DNA of 64,000 bases from Rheinheimera sp. MMS21-TC3 (GCF_032229285.1 NZ_CP135084.1:2480001-2544000), one strand, 5' to 3'; positions 9,278-19,461 are shown, counted from the first letter of the stretch. The notes: generated from the letters alone by a model not told the origin. Numbers and translations: made by a program.

Positions 9278-10115
9278 CAGCCTAATATCGGTATATATAC
9301 CTACACACAATCGGCCTGTAATGCTAGCCCGAGCCATCCAAAGCGTTATCAATCAAGACTATAGCAATATCGAAATTATCGTCGTTGATGATGGCTCAAC
9401 AGCCCAGAACCAAAGTAAAGCCGAGAAGCTCTGTGCACAGCACCCTAATATTATATATATAAAAACAGCTATTTCAGGCGGTGCCTGTGCAGCACGGAAT
9501 CTTGCTATAAATAAAGCCAGCGGCGACTTTATTACCGGCTTAGATGATGATGATGAGTTTTTACCTAATCGCCTTAGCGCTTTTATGGATAACTGGCACA
9601 AATTCACTGATCTATCATTACTTTGCACCGGTTATAAGTTTATCTTACCCGGCGGAAAAGTAATCAACAGTGGCCAAAAAGCCATGGCAATAGGCAAGCA
9701 AAGAATATTAGATATAAATGATGTTGGAAATCAGGTATTCACCAAAACCGAGTACTTAAAAGCAATAGCGGGGTTCGATCCTAACCTAGAAGCATGCCAA
9801 GACTATGACGTTTGGATAAGATTAATCCAAACATTTGGCACAGGCTATAGATTACCACTAATTAACTACATCGTTCATCAAGAGCACGACTCGCCAAGAA
9901 TATCTCAACTAGACAAAAGACAACGTGGTCATAAGCAGTTAATAACCAAACACCAAGAAAAAATGACCCCACAACAAATTCGAAGTCAGCAATTTTTCTG
10001 TGCTTTATATGGTGGCGAACAAAACATCTGGCGCTTAACAAAATTAAGTGGCTGTCGGCATTTGCTAGTACTATTTAAGGTGCTATTTGTCCGCGCACTA
10101 TCTACAAAGCGCTAA
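9270..10115 (+). CDS. GT2 (GT-A fold) glycosyltransferase
   Basis: 281 aa with ISVYIPTHNRPVMLARAIQS, EIIVVDDGST and GGACAARNLAI typical of GT2. The metal site is in FITGLDDDDEF, with four consecutive Asp. The C-terminus contains a conserved W-R-L-like hydrophobic tail. ATG 9270 lies inside the 3' end of the preceding GT2 gene. It ends only 10 bp from the convergent SDR gene; a weak 5-bp-stem hairpin (10119-10134) spans the junction but is not a convincing terminator. Confidence 0.87.
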   Translation: MTNSLISVYIPTHNRPVMLARAIQSVINQDYSNIEIIVVDDGSTAQNQSKAEKLCAQHPNIIYIKTAISGGACAARNLAINKASGDFITGLDDDDEFLPNRLSAFMDNWHKFTDLSLLCTGYKFILPGGKVINSGQKAMAIGKQRILDINDVGNQVFTKTEYLKAIAGFDPNLEACQDYDVWIRLIQTFGTGYRLPLINYIVHQEHDSPRISQLDKRQRGHKQLITKHQEKMTPQQIRSQQFFCALYGGEQNIWRLTKLSGCRHLLVLFKVLFVRALSTKR

Positions 10116-10125
10116 TTTGAGCTAA

Positions 10126-11079
10126 CTAAAGCTCTTTAGCAAAGCACTTTTTCAAGCCATCTTCAATAGTGATTACCGGCTGCCAATCTAATTGCTGCCG
10201 CGTATGGCTTATATCAACTTGTAAGTTACCACACAAGCGCTCTATAACAGCACGTTTTCCTAAAAGTTTAGCAGCCAATTGCAACCAGGTACTAGGAACA
10301 GAGAACAAGCGAGGCTTCTTACCAGCGGCTCGCACTAATAGCGTTAATAATTCTGTTGTAGAAACATCATGGTTATCACTAACTAAAAAGGTTTGTCCCA
10401 CTGCTTTTGGATGCTCAATACAAGTAATTATTAAATTCAATAAATTATCTAAAGCAACAAGACTGCGCTTATTATTTATAGCGCCTAATGGCAAGGGCAA
10501 GTTCTTTTTGGCCAGGCGTATCATAGATAAAAAGTTACCTTTAACACCTGCGCCATAAACTAAAGGAGAGCGAATAATAACCACTTCCATCTTTGTTTCA
10601 GCGGCAATTTGCCTTAACCCCAACTCAGCTTCAGCTTTTGAAATACCATAAGCATCAACAGGCATAGGCTGCTGGTTAACATCAAAGGCTTTGCCTTCTG
10701 CCGTTACTTCGCCATTTACCTTAACAGTACTGATAAAAATAAAGCGCTTCACACCCTGCTTTGCCGCTTGGCGGGCTAAGTTTAAGGTGCCTGCAGTATT
10801 TACATCACGAAAAGCTTGAAGAGGATCTTGAGCGCAATCATTCATCTGATGCACACGGGCAGCAGCATGAATAATAACATCAGGCTTAGCTTGATTTAGA
10901 GTTGAAGACCAATCAGTAGAACCCGTTACGTGCGAAATTAATAGGTTTTGGGTTGGCGCATCACATGCAAACGGACTTCTGGTTATAGCAGTAGCGTTAT
11001 AGTTTAACTTTTGCAGTTCAGACAATAACGCCCTGCCAATAAAGCCATTGGCACCCGTAATGAGCAGGTTTTTAATCAT
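10126..11079 (-). CDS. NAD-dependent sugar epimerase/reductase (extended SDR)
   Basis: About 317 aa. The Rossmann motif GANGFIG is at the N-terminus, Ser near ISTVKVNG, and the catalytic YGISK (YxxxK). It resembles the WbpV/WbpK group of nucleotide-sugar 4-reductases/epimerases found next to initiating transferases, and it is a paralogue of the broken SDR at 36444-37369. ATG 11079 is preferred over the in-frame TTG at 11085. It overlaps the 3' end of the double GT4 gene by 8 bp. The product may be UDP-QuiNAc or UDP-FucNAc type, but the substrate is inferred only from family. Confidence 0.82.
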   Translation of the reverse strand: MIKNLLITGANGFIGRALLSELQKLNYNATAITRSPFACDAPTQNLLISHVTGSTDWSSTLNQAKPDVIIHAAARVHQMNDCAQDPLQAFRDVNTAGTLNLARQAAKQGVKRFIFISTVKVNGEVTAEGKAFDVNQQPMPVDAYGISKAEAELGLRQIAAETKMEVVIIRSPLVYGAGVKGNFLSMIRLAKKNLPLPLGAINNKRSLVALDNLLNLIITCIEHPKAVGQTFLVSDNHDVSTTELLTLLVRAAGKKPRLFSVPSTWLQLAAKLLGKRAVIERLCGNLQVDISHTRQQLDWQPVITIEDGLKKCFAKEL

Positions 11080-13324
11080 GTACAATCTCAGTTGTCAATT
11101 CAGCATACAACGCAAAATAAGCAGCTACAGTATTAGAAATATTATACTTATCTATTGCCAACTGCCGGCCTTTCTCTGCCATACCCACGCGTATTAATGG
11201 GCTAGTATACAAATATTTAATCGCCTCTGCTAGTGGTTCAACCTGACGAACAGGAACTAAAATTCCGGTTTCATCAGGAATAATAGCATGGCGGCACCCT
11301 GGCACATCCGTGGTAATGATTGCACGGCCACAGGCCGCGGCTTCTATAAGTACTTTAGGCAGTCCTTCTCGGTATGAAGGTAATACAACTAAGTTACTTT
11401 GAGCAAAAATCTGAGGAATATCATCCCTAAAACCTAAAAAATCAAGTAATTGCTCTTTTTCTAACATTTGAATTACATCAGGCGATACTGAAGCAGGGTT
11501 CCCCTCGTCTGTATCACCGGCAACCCAAAAGCGAATTTCTGGATAAACAGCTTTTACTAGCCTAGCCGCAGCAACAAACTCTAAAAAACCTTTGTCTTTT
11601 AACAAGCGTGCAGCAAAGGTTACAGTGAACGGCGCTTTAGGCTCGGGTAAAAATAAATATTTTTCTAAATCTACACCTGCACCGTTAATAATACGGGCTT
11701 TTGACTGCACCACTATGCCAGCATTTAAAAAACTCTGTTTATCTGACTCATTTTCAAATACCGCTAATAAATTAGGGTGAGCAAAGACTCTTTTATATAA
11801 AAAGCTAACTAAACCACGTACTAAAACAGCACGGATACCATGATGAATAAACACATAGCCTAGCCCAGTAACAACAGCTAATACACCAGGAACCTTTGTA
11901 ATACGTGCAGCTAAGCCACCATAAATCACTGGTTTAATGGTCATTAAATGAACAAGCTCAGGTTTTAAGTGGCGAAATAAAGTCAGTAAGTAAAAAAACG
12001 ATTTAAATTCAGAGAAAATATTCTTACCACTTCGGCTTAAAGGAATAACATGATGAGTTAAACCCGCAGCGGTAATTTGGGCAACTTCAGCTCCCGCCAT
12101 TGTCGCTACATGTACATCATAACCTTGGGCTTTAGCTTCATTCGCTTCAGGCAACCAATGCGACAAAAAGAACTTAGCAATATTCACCACAAAAACCATT
12201 TTAGGCTTATCGCCTTGATATAGCTGTAAATGAGTTTTTATTACAAGCTCTATATCAAAAGCCTCCTCAGCTAACTGCCGACCTGCAAGCCCCATCCTAG
12301 CACGCAGCGCAGTATCTTCAGTAAGCTTACAAATTGCTGCAACTAACCCAGCAGACTCTTTTACAGGCACTAATAAGCCGGTAACATTAGGCGTTATTGC
12401 ATCACGACAACCAGGAACATCGGTCGTAATCACCGCTCTACCACAAGCCGCCGCTTCTATTAAACTTTTAGGTAAACCTTCGCGATAGGATGGCAGCACA
12501 ATAATATTGGCTTGAGCAATAATATTATTAATGTCTTTTTGATACCCCCAATGCTCAACAATGCCTTCATCCAGCCAACGACTGATATCAGCACTAGACA
12601 CCGACTTAGGGTTACCATCATCAGTATCGCCAACCAATACCATCCTAATCTCTGCGCCTCTGCGGCTTAGCTCTCTGGCAGCTTCAACAAATTCTAAAAC
12701 GCCCTTATCTATTAATAAGCGAGCCACTAACATCACTACCGGTGTCGATATCGGCTCTGGCTGAACATCATAACGGCTCAAATCCACGCCAGAGCCACGG
12801 ATCATAACTGCTTGTGAAGGATCGATAATCCCAAGATCAAGCAATAACTGTTTATCATCCGGGTTTTGAAAAATAACTTTGGTTGTATCAGCTGAATGCA
12901 GGGCAAAACGATATAATAATGAAACGGCAAAACGCAGAATGCTCGCTCTTAAACCTCTAGCAATAAATATATAACCTAAACCAGAAATTGAAGCGACACG
13001 CTGTTTAACCTTTAAAAAGCGGCTAGCAATACCACCATAGATCACAGGCTTAATGGTAACCAAATGCACAATATCAGGTTTAACTTTGCGCAACATGGCA
13101 TAAATGCCTTTAAAAGCATTAATTTCTGAAAGTAAGCCCGTGCCACTACGAGATAAATCTAATTGGTGTAAAACAAAACCTAACGACGCTAAATACTCAG
13201 CTTGGTCAGTAAAATTACAAGCAAGGTGCACTTCATAGCCATCACGCTGTGCCGCTAATGCAATAGGCAAACGGTGCGATATAAAAAACCAATCTACGTT
13301 AACAACAAACAGTAGTTTTTTCAT
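11072..13324 (-). CDS. Double-length GT4: two complete tandem glycosyltransferase modules
   Basis: 750 aa, about twice the usual GT4 length. Residues 1 to about 375 and 376 to 750 are two full GT-B glycosyltransferases that clearly resemble each other. Each starts with a FVVN...FF.SH.LP segment, then L.RSG, VHL.TIKPVIYGG, SGLGYIFI or TGLGYVFI, VARLL or AARLL, a GDTD-GNP segment and SYREGLPK.LIEAAACG, the EX7E motif, found near 281 and again near 653. Both copies keep the motif, so both may be active. This looks like a gene duplication with in-frame fusion. The modules resemble PglA/TuaC-like transferases that extend undecaprenyl-diphosphate sugars. It could add two consecutive or two different residues. 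Confidence 0.9.
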   Translation of the reverse strand: MKKLLFVVNVDWFFISHRLPIALAAQRDGYEVHLACNFTDQAEYLASLGFVLHQLDLSRSGTGLLSEINAFKGIYAMLRKVKPDIVHLVTIKPVIYGGIASRFLKVKQRVASISGLGYIFIARGLRASILRFAVSLLYRFALHSADTTKVIFQNPDDKQLLLDLGIIDPSQAVMIRGSGVDLSRYDVQPEPISTPVVMLVARLLIDKGVLEFVEAARELSRRGAEIRMVLVGDTDDGNPKSVSSADISRWLDEGIVEHWGYQKDINNIIAQANIIVLPSYREGLPKSLIEAAACGRAVITTDVPGCRDAITPNVTGLLVPVKESAGLVAAICKLTEDTALRARMGLAGRQLAEEAFDIELVIKTHLQLYQGDKPKMVFVVNIAKFFLSHWLPEANEAKAQGYDVHVATMAGAEVAQITAAGLTHHVIPLSRSGKNIFSEFKSFFYLLTLFRHLKPELVHLMTIKPVIYGGLAARITKVPGVLAVVTGLGYVFIHHGIRAVLVRGLVSFLYKRVFAHPNLLAVFENESDKQSFLNAGIVVQSKARIINGAGVDLEKYLFLPEPKAPFTVTFAARLLKDKGFLEFVAAARLVKAVYPEIRFWVAGDTDEGNPASVSPDVIQMLEKEQLLDFLGFRDDIPQIFAQSNLVVLPSYREGLPKVLIEAAACGRAIITTDVPGCRHAIIPDETGILVPVRQVEPLAEAIKYLYTSPLIRVGMAEKGRQLAIDKYNISNTVAAYFALYAELTTEIVHD

Positions 13325-13366
13325 TTAGGCTGTTTCTCTTGCCCGACTAACATAAATTTAAGCTCA

Positions 13367-14401
13367 TTAGCTAGGCGCTCCAGTAACACTTGTCATAGAT
13401 GCAAAAATATCAAACCAGCAACTCGACGCGCTATCAAGACTATATTTTTCTTCTGTTAAATACCTTCCAGCACAACCTAAACGCTGACGTAACTCGTAAT
13501 TATTCATTAAACCAGTGAGTTCAGCTCCCCAATCAGCTATATTTTCAACACCAATACCCACTTCTGCTTGTTGTAAAATATCTTTATTCATACCCACGTT
13601 AGAAACAACACAAGGTATAGCACACGCCATATAAAGCAGCATTTTATAACTACATTTGCCATTCGACCAAGGATCATCTTGTAAAGGCATCAACCCAATG
13701 CTCATTCGCTGAATTGCGCTAACCTCAACTTCAGGGCTCCACTTAATAAAAACTACTTTTTCATCGGGCAATTGCTTAAAGCGCGGTTTTACATCAGCAA
13801 TAATTAATAATTTCCAATCAGGGCATGCCGATAGCGCATCAATTAAACCAGATTCTATTTCATATAAATATTTAAAACCGCTCGAAGAGCCAGACCAGCC
13901 CAAAAATAACTGTTCAGTACTTACGGGTTTAGGTGTAAATCTACTAGTGTCAACAGGGGTAGGAATAATGCTTAATGGTTTATTAAACTGCTTAAAATAA
14001 TCAGCTAAGTAACTGTTACCACATGTAATATGCGATGCTAAAGAAGCAATAGTTTTTGCTGCCAAGCCTTTTTTACGCAAGAAAATAGCATCATCAACAT
14101 CAAAAATAATAGGCTTACGTATAAAGCGCTCTAATGTAGGTAAAGTCGAAATAAGCTCGCGCTGTAAAATAACACAGTCAATATCCGAATTATTGATAGT
14201 ACGTATTTGCCCGAGTCTATGTGTAACTTCAGAAATAAACCAAGCAAACCGCTGCCATTTACTAACAGGTGGATATGCAGATTTCTTAGCATGATAAAAA
14301 ATTAAATTAATATCTTTAGAATTAAACTTATCAGCATATTGGCTTACACGAAACCGAGTGCTAGGGATATTTTTACCCTGAGTAAGTACCGCTACTTTCA
14401 T
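13367..14401 (-). CDS. GT4-like glycosyltransferase
   Basis: 344 aa. The N-terminus VAVLTQGKNIPSTRFRVSQY and the segment PIIFDVDDAIFLR are typical of a GT-B subgroup found in exopolysaccharide loci. The C-terminal domain has LGWSGSSSGFKYL (nucleotide-sugar site) and a shortened EX7E region around SYKMLLYMACAIPCVVS. It overlaps the stop of the Wzy-like gene by 4 bp (ATGA). Base composition is noticeably AT-richer than in the double GT4, consistent with a serotype-specific block. The sugar is unknown. Confidence 0.8.
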   Translation of the reverse strand: MKVAVLTQGKNIPSTRFRVSQYADKFNSKDINLIFYHAKKSAYPPVSKWQRFAWFISEVTHRLGQIRTINNSDIDCVILQRELISTLPTLERFIRKPIIFDVDDAIFLRKKGLAAKTIASLASHITCGNSYLADYFKQFNKPLSIIPTPVDTSRFTPKPVSTEQLFLGWSGSSSGFKYLYEIESGLIDALSACPDWKLLIIADVKPRFKQLPDEKVVFIKWSPEVEVSAIQRMSIGLMPLQDDPWSNGKCSYKMLLYMACAIPCVVSNVGMNKDILQQAEVGIGVENIADWGAELTGLMNNYELRQRLGCAGRYLTEEKYSLDSASSCWFDIFASMTSVTGAPS

Positions 14402-15666
14402 TGTTCAGCCCTTTTTAAATCAGCGGTTATTTTTTGTTGCTTATCTATTTTAGATAAATTCATTTCAAAATACATATTAACCAAAACGATTAAAACAGGA
14501 AAAATAAAAACAAATCTAGACGCAACAAATAGCGGATAGCCCAAATCAGAAACAAACACAAAACCTAACACTAAAATAAAAGAAGCAAAAGATTTAATAT
14601 TCGAGTACAAATAACCCACTACAATAACAAGCACTAAAAAATAACCAAAAAAGCCGCCTCGCAATACATATTCAGATAAAATATTATCACCAAACGCAAG
14701 ATCACCACCTGAAGTAAAACCAACACCAAGTATAGGTGAATCAAAAACATAAGCATAGCTACCAGCAAGCCTCCCACCTAACGAAAACCTTGATAGCAAG
14801 CCATTATCCTCTCTTAAAACAACATTAAAAAACAATTTAGAAACATCTTCCACGAACCATACAACTGTATTTAAATTAATAAAAATAAAATAAAATAAAA
14901 CTAGCAAAAACAGCATTACAATAACAACATTAACAGCACGAAAAATATAGTAAAAATAGGCTAAAACCATTATAAAAAATAAGAAAAAACCAGTATTAGA
15001 CAAAAGCAATAAAAGCAAAATTGAAAATGCGACACTAAAAAACCGCAGTATACACTTTGCACTAAAAGTACAAACTAGACGTGAAAAAACCAAACAAACA
15101 AAAGCAATAATAAAAAAAGCAAAACCAGCAACAGAATGAGTAGCAAACACAATGACAGGCTTATTAGCCCAAGTAACCATAAAATCAAATAGTTCTGGAT
15201 ATAATTGCTGATAGAAAGTACGTTGAAATTCAATAACTGCTTTCGATTCAAAACTAATACAAAGTGCAAAAATAAGAAGTGATAATATAAGTAACAAGAC
15301 GACTCTTATTTGATTTTTAGTAAAGTACAAGTCTCTAATATTAATTGAACAAATCAAACAAAGGGCAATATAAGGTACTAACGCCCCTAAGGTCAAATGA
15401 CCAAAAGGTGAAAAAACAGACATCGCACTTAAAGTCAAGAGCAATAAAAAAGAAAACGATAGCAACTTTTTTGATAACGTAACTTTAAATAATAAAGCAC
15501 CAAATAAAATAATAAAAATAGCTAGGCAATAACTAAGTACAGTTAAGTAAGGGTTAATAACCCCACCTAACGAAGAGGGAAAGTACAAAGAGATAATTAA
15601 AGCTATTATTAAGCACCAATTAAAGTTTGATGGCTCATGCTTATTATTTTCATGCACCTCGAGCAA
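14398..15666 (-). CDS. Wzy-type O-antigen/polysaccharide polymerase (O-antigen ligase family)
   Basis: 422 aa, very hydrophobic with about 10-12 membrane helices and a large loop around residues 270-320 containing the GVGFTSGGD-type segment seen in Wzy_C/WaaL family proteins. It would polymerise undecaprenyl-linked repeats in the periplasm. The start is TTG at 15666: AAGGAG lies 7 nt upstream, inside the end of the flippase gene. An ATG at 15653 is in another frame. It is AT-rich, as is common for serotype-determining polymerases. Sequence alone does not separate Wzy from WaaL, but its place beside a flippase favours Wzy. Confidence 0.78.
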   Translation of the reverse strand: MLEVHENNKHEPSNFNWCLIIALIISLYFPSSLGGVINPYLTVLSYCLAIFIILFGALLFKVTLSKKLLSFSFLLLLTLSAMSVFSPFGHLTLGALVPYIALCLICSINIRDLYFTKNQIRVVLLLILSLLIFALCISFESKAVIEFQRTFYQQLYPELFDFMVTWANKPVIVFATHSVAGFAFFIIAFVCLVFSRLVCTFSAKCILRFFSVAFSILLLLLLSNTGFFLFFIMVLAYFYYIFRAVNVVIVMLFLLVLFYFIFINLNTVVWFVEDVSKLFFNVVLREDNGLLSRFSLGGRLAGSYAYVFDSPILGVGFTSGGDLAFGDNILSEYVLRGGFFGYFLVLVIVVGYLYSNIKSFASFILVLGFVFVSDLGYPLFVASRFVFIFPVLIVLVNMYFEMNLSKIDKQQKITADLKRAEQ

Positions 15667-17083
15667 AATAGCGCTCCTTCAGTAATTGACGAACATTCAT
15701 ATAATTCATCATAATCATCACTGAGATAAACACAGCTCCCCCAACTAGCGTTTTCAATATTAACGCCCATAAAGCGGTTAGCACAGGTAACTGAACAATT
15801 GCTAATACCATACAGCAAATAGCAAAAGCCACCTTAACAATAGCTAACTTAGGTAAAGCTGGCATTACAAAGGCATATTTCCCTAATACAATACTAGTAA
15901 CTAGCGATGCAGCAAAGCCGTAGCAAATGGCAACAGCAGCGCCACTAAGGCCACAAATTGGGATCAATATAATACAAGCAATAATATTAACTAATGCCCC
16001 TACAGCAACAGTATAAAACTGCAAAACAGTATTGCTACCTAACTGAAAAGCATAATCAAAATAATAAGATCTTATCACGCTTAAAAATAAAGCAAGCGCT
16101 AGCCAAGGCATTAACGTATTAGCACCAGCTCTAAAGTTTTCGCCCATAAATAAAGCTGCAACATCAGCACTTAATAATGCAAGACCAACACAAGAAGCCG
16201 CAGCGACAGCTAATAGTAACTCAAAATTTATGACTAGCTGCTTTCTTGCAGCAATCTCGCCTTCTTTATTTAATTTACTAATTATCAAAGGAAATGCAGC
16301 TAAGTGAATAATACCCAGCAAGGTACCAATAATATATTGTATAAACTCAAAAGAAGCTGAAAAAACGCCAACTTCGGCTGGGCCTTGGTATTTCGCTATA
16401 AAAAACCGCCCACTAGCATCAATTAAGAAAGTCATTACAAATGTCATTGTTAATGGCATACCGTAAACTAACATCTTAATAAAAATACTCTTATCAAAAA
16501 AGCGAATATCAGAGTTAGCCCACTCAGACCTCTGTAACAAGCTGCTTAAAAGCAAGGCAATTAGCAACATCATTAATACAGCTCGAACATCCAAGCCAAA
16601 ATGTAAAGCAGCGCCCCCCAGCAATAAAGCTAGCCCACTTTTAATCAGTGATGCGATACCGTAACGTACCGGCCTAAGAGCGATATTGTCAAAGCGCAAT
16701 GCAAGTGCAAACCACCCTTGCCCAGCGGCAAGAATACCCACAATAGAAAAAATAACTGAAAACTGGGATAAGTAATCATCCAACGGTAAAAAATAAGTAG
16801 CTACACTTATTATTAATGCTATACACAGCCAACTATACACAGCCGTAGACACCCATTGCTTTTTAAGCCGAGCATCATTCACTTCAGGCAAAAAACGTCC
16901 TAAAGCTAAGCTTATCCACTGAAAAACAATAGTATTTAACCCCATTGCGACAACAATAGTTAACGAGTAAAAACCATAATCTTCAGGCGTTAACAATCGG
17001 GTATAAACAGATAAGGCCAGTAAGGTAATAATTGCAGGCCCTAACCTTGCTAAAAAGTATAAAATACTATGCTTAAACAACAT
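15650..17083 (-). CDS. Wzx-type oligosaccharide flippase
   Basis: 477 aa with about 14 hydrophobic segments. The N-terminus LFKHSILYFLARLGPAIITLLALSV followed by YTRLLTPEDYGFYSL matches the polysaccharide biosynthesis/MVF superfamily. It probably flips the lipid-linked repeat assembled by the neighbouring GT4 enzymes. It overlaps the Wzy gene by 17 bp and follows rmlD after 9 bp, so it is part of the rml-wzx-wzy-GT operon on the minus strand. Confidence 0.88.
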   Translation of the reverse strand: MLFKHSILYFLARLGPAIITLLALSVYTRLLTPEDYGFYSLTIVVAMGLNTIVFQWISLALGRFLPEVNDARLKKQWVSTAVYSWLCIALIISVATYFLPLDDYLSQFSVIFSIVGILAAGQGWFALALRFDNIALRPVRYGIASLIKSGLALLLGGAALHFGLDVRAVLMMLLIALLLSSLLQRSEWANSDIRFFDKSIFIKMLVYGMPLTMTFVMTFLIDASGRFFIAKYQGPAEVGVFSASFEFIQYIIGTLLGIIHLAAFPLIISKLNKEGEIAARKQLVINFELLLAVAAASCVGLALLSADVAALFMGENFRAGANTLMPWLALALFLSVIRSYYFDYAFQLGSNTVLQFYTVAVGALVNIIACIILIPICGLSGAAVAICYGFAASLVTSIVLGKYAFVMPALPKLAIVKVAFAICCMVLAIVQLPVLTALWALILKTLVGGAVFISVMIMMNYMNVRQLLKERYFARGA

Positions 17084-17092
17084 AACAGCAAC

Positions 17093-17950
17093 TCAAGGAA
17101 GATCAGGCATCATAGCGGTTAAGGCATCAAGCCAATGCCGATTAACAACACCATAATGGTTTGAAATCTTTTGAGAATTTAAAATACTATAGGCTGGTCT
17201 AGTTGCTGGCGTAGGATATTGCTCAGTCGTAATAGCATTTAACTCTATCTTGCTAGCTGTTTGTTTAAATATATGCCAAGCAAAATCATACCAAGATGCC
17301 ACACCTAAGTTAGCAAAATGATAGATATCTTTATGCAATTTAGCGTGTTGACTATGTTGAATTATTTTTAAGATGGCCAGTGCTAAGTCACCGGCATAAG
17401 TAGGCGTACCTATTTGATCGGCCACGACATTTAGCTGGCTGCGCTCTTTACTTAAGCGGATCATCGTCTTTAAAAAGTTATTACCATATTCACTATATAA
17501 CCAGCTAGTACGAATAATAATAGCCTGCTCACAGTGCTCAAGCACAGCCAGTTCACCAGCAAGCTTACTCTTGCCATACACCGAAACCGGCTCAGTTAAA
17601 TCTGACTCAAAATAAGGCTTGTTAGTTTTACCATTAAAGACATAATCTGTTGAAATATGAATTAAAGGCAAATCTGCTTGTTGACAAGCAATAGCCAATT
17701 TTTCAGGCATAGTCGCATTAAGCATATAAGCCAACTCCGGCTCATGTTCAGCTTTATCAACAGCAGTATAGGCTGCAGCATTAACCACTATACTAGGTTT
17801 TACAGCAGCAACTAAGGTTGTAAACTCAAGCTCAGTTTCTAAATTAAGCTCTCTTCTACTCGGGGCCTCAAATGCTATGCCCGCTTGGCTTAACACCGCT
17901 TGTAGGCATGTGCCTAACTGGCCAGTTCCACCTAAAATTAATACCTTCAT
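17093..17950 (-). CDS. rmlD: dTDP-4-dehydrorhamnose reductase
   Basis: 285 aa, last enzyme of dTDP-L-rhamnose synthesis (NAD(P)H reduction of the 4-keto sugar). The Rossmann motif GGTGQLGTCL is at the N-terminus, HISTDYVFNG carries the active-site Thr/Asp region, and YGKSKLAGE supplies the YxxxK. The C-terminus TRPAYSILNSQKI is the conserved RmlD tail. The start ATG overlaps the rmlC stop (ATGA). It is in the usual rmlB-A-C-D order, read from the right. A second, decayed rmlD end is at 51949-52080. Confidence 0.95.
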   Translation of the reverse strand: MKVLILGGTGQLGTCLQAVLSQAGIAFEAPSRRELNLETELEFTTLVAAVKPSIVVNAAAYTAVDKAEHEPELAYMLNATMPEKLAIACQQADLPLIHISTDYVFNGKTNKPYFESDLTEPVSVYGKSKLAGELAVLEHCEQAIIIRTSWLYSEYGNNFLKTMIRLSKERSQLNVVADQIGTPTYAGDLALAILKIIQHSQHAKLHKDIYHFANLGVASWYDFAWHIFKQTASKIELNAITTEQYPTPATRPAYSILNSQKISNHYGVVNRHWLDALTAMMPDLP

Positions 17951-18486
17951 TTAGCAAACAACGATGCAAAAGTTGGAGCACGGCTATCTTTATCTGAAAG
18001 CACCGGTTCAGTAATAGGCCAACTAATATTTAGCTGCTCATCATTCCAACAAATGCTTCCTTCATCTTCTGGTGCATAATAATCAGTGCACTTATATTCA
18101 AAGTCAGCAATATCAGAGACCACTTGGAAGCCATGAGCAAAACCTGGTGGAACCCAAAGTTGGCGAAAGTTTTGTTCCGAAAGATAAACACCATACCATT
18201 GACCAAAAGTGCGAGAATCAGGCCTTAAATCAACGGCGACATCGTAAACTTCACCTCTGACAACTCTAACTAATTTGCCTTGAGGGCGCGTTTTTTGAAA
18301 GTGTAACCCTCTAAGCACGCCTTTAGCCGACCGAGAATGATTATCCTGAACAAAAGCTAAATTAATACCTGTTTGTTGCTGATAACGTTCAGCATGAAAA
18401 CACTCAACAAAAAAGCCTCGCTCATCACCAAATACCTTAGGTTCAATAAGCACACAATCTTGCAGTGGTGTATTAATTACTTTCAT
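17947..18486 (-). CDS. rmlC: dTDP-4-dehydrorhamnose 3,5-epimerase
   Basis: 179 aa cupin, the expected length. It has [12 protein letters not shown], the [20 protein letters not shown] active-site region with its His, and the VPPGFAHGF and [17 protein letters not shown]-terminal signatures of RmlC. It converts dTDP-4-keto-6-deoxyglucose to the L-lyxo isomer. It overlaps rmlA and rmlD by 4 bp each, indicating tight translational coupling. Confidence 0.96.
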   Translation of the reverse strand: MKVINTPLQDCVLIEPKVFGDERGFFVECFHAERYQQQTGINLAFVQDNHSRSAKGVLRGLHFQKTRPQGKLVRVVRGEVYDVAVDLRPDSRTFGQWYGVYLSEQNFRQLWVPPGFAHGFQVVSDIADFEYKCTDYYAPEDEGSICWNDEQLNISWPITEPVLSDKDSRAPTFASLFAK

Positions 18487-19400
18487 TTATATCCCTCTGC
18501 CACTTTTAGTAAGTAAGCGCCATAGCCCGTTTTAGAGAAACGCTGGTAGCGTTGCATTAACTCATCAACATTTAACCAGCCATTACGAAAAGCAATTTCT
18601 TCTAAGCAAGCAACTTTAAGCCCTTGTCTATGCTCTATCGTTTGCACAAATTGGCCAGCTTCTAACAAAGAATCATGAGTGCCAGTATCAAGCCAGGCAA
18701 AGCCACGACCTAACAAGCTTACACTTAAGGTGCCGCGCGTTAAGTAGGCGTTATTCACATCAGTAATTTCCAGCTCGCCTCTTGTCGAAGGACGGATATT
18801 TTTTGCGATATCAATAACATCGTTATCATAAAAGTACAGGCCTGTTACCGCATAATGTGACTTAGGCTTAGCCGGTTTTTCTTCAATTGATAACACTTTG
18901 TCTTGGTCATCAAATTCAACTACACCAAAACGCTCAGGATCAGTCACATGATAGCCAAACACTGTTGCGCCTTGCGACTTTTTAATGGCTGCATGTAATT
19001 TATCGGAAAAATGCTGGCCATAAAAAATATTATCCCCTAAGACTAAGCAAACATTGTCTTGGCCTATAAATTCCTCGCCAATAATAAAGGCTTGGGCAAG
19101 CCCGTCTGGGCTTGGTTGCACAGCATAACTTAAACTGATCCCAAAGGCAGAGCCATCACCCAGCAAACGCTGAAATGCCGCTTTATCTTCTGGCGTAGTA
19201 ATAATTAAAATCTCACGAATGCCCGCCAGCATTAATACCGACAAGGGGTAATAAATCATCGGCTTATCATAAATAGGCAACAACTGTTTTGATACACCCA
19301 TAGTAATAGGGTAAAGCCGCGTTCCTGAACCACCGGCTAACACAATACCTTTAGTATTGTTTAATGTTGAATTTTTAGTGTTTAATTTTAAATTAGTCAT
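18483..19400 (-). CDS. rmlA: Glucose-1-phosphate thymidylyltransferase with repeat-derived N-terminus
   Basis: 305 aa. The nucleotidyltransferase signature [16 protein letters not shown] and [14 protein letters not shown] identify RmlA, which makes dTDP-glucose. Most RmlA proteins begin MKGIxLAGG. Here about 16 extra residues ([16 protein letters not shown]) precede KGIVLAGG. They are encoded by an A/T heptamer-type repeat like those between the genes. No in-frame ATG lies at the normal position, because the usual Met is replaced by Thr (ACT). The gene follows rmlB after a 137-bp repeat-filled gap. Confidence 0.94.
   Translation of the reverse strand: MTNLKLNTKNSTLNNTKGIVLAGGSGTRLYPITMGVSKQLLPIYDKPMIYYPLSVLMLAGIREILIITTPEDKAAFQRLLGDGSAFGISLSYAVQPSPDGLAQAFIIGEEFIGQDNVCLVLGDNIFYGQHFSDKLHAAIKKSQGATVFGYHVTDPERFGVVEFDDQDKVLSIEEKPAKPKSHYAVTGLYFYDNDVIDIAKNIRPSTRGELEITDVNNAYLTRGTLSVSLLGRGFAWLDTGTHDSLLEAGQFVQTIEHRQGLKVACLEEIAFRNGWLNVDELMQRYQRFSKTGYGAYLLKVAEGYK
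19353..19400 (-). repeat. Heptamer repeat forming the rmlA N-terminus
   Basis: Plus-strand bases here can be read in 7-mers such as TTGAATT, TTTAGTG, TTTAATT and TTAAATT, the same style as the neighbouring intergenic repeat. They encode the first ~16 residues of RmlA. Confidence 0.6.
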
Positions 19401-19461
19401 ATCACTTCTTAATTTGTGATGTTTTTACAATATTAGTCAATAGTTTAGCTAGCTATTGGCA

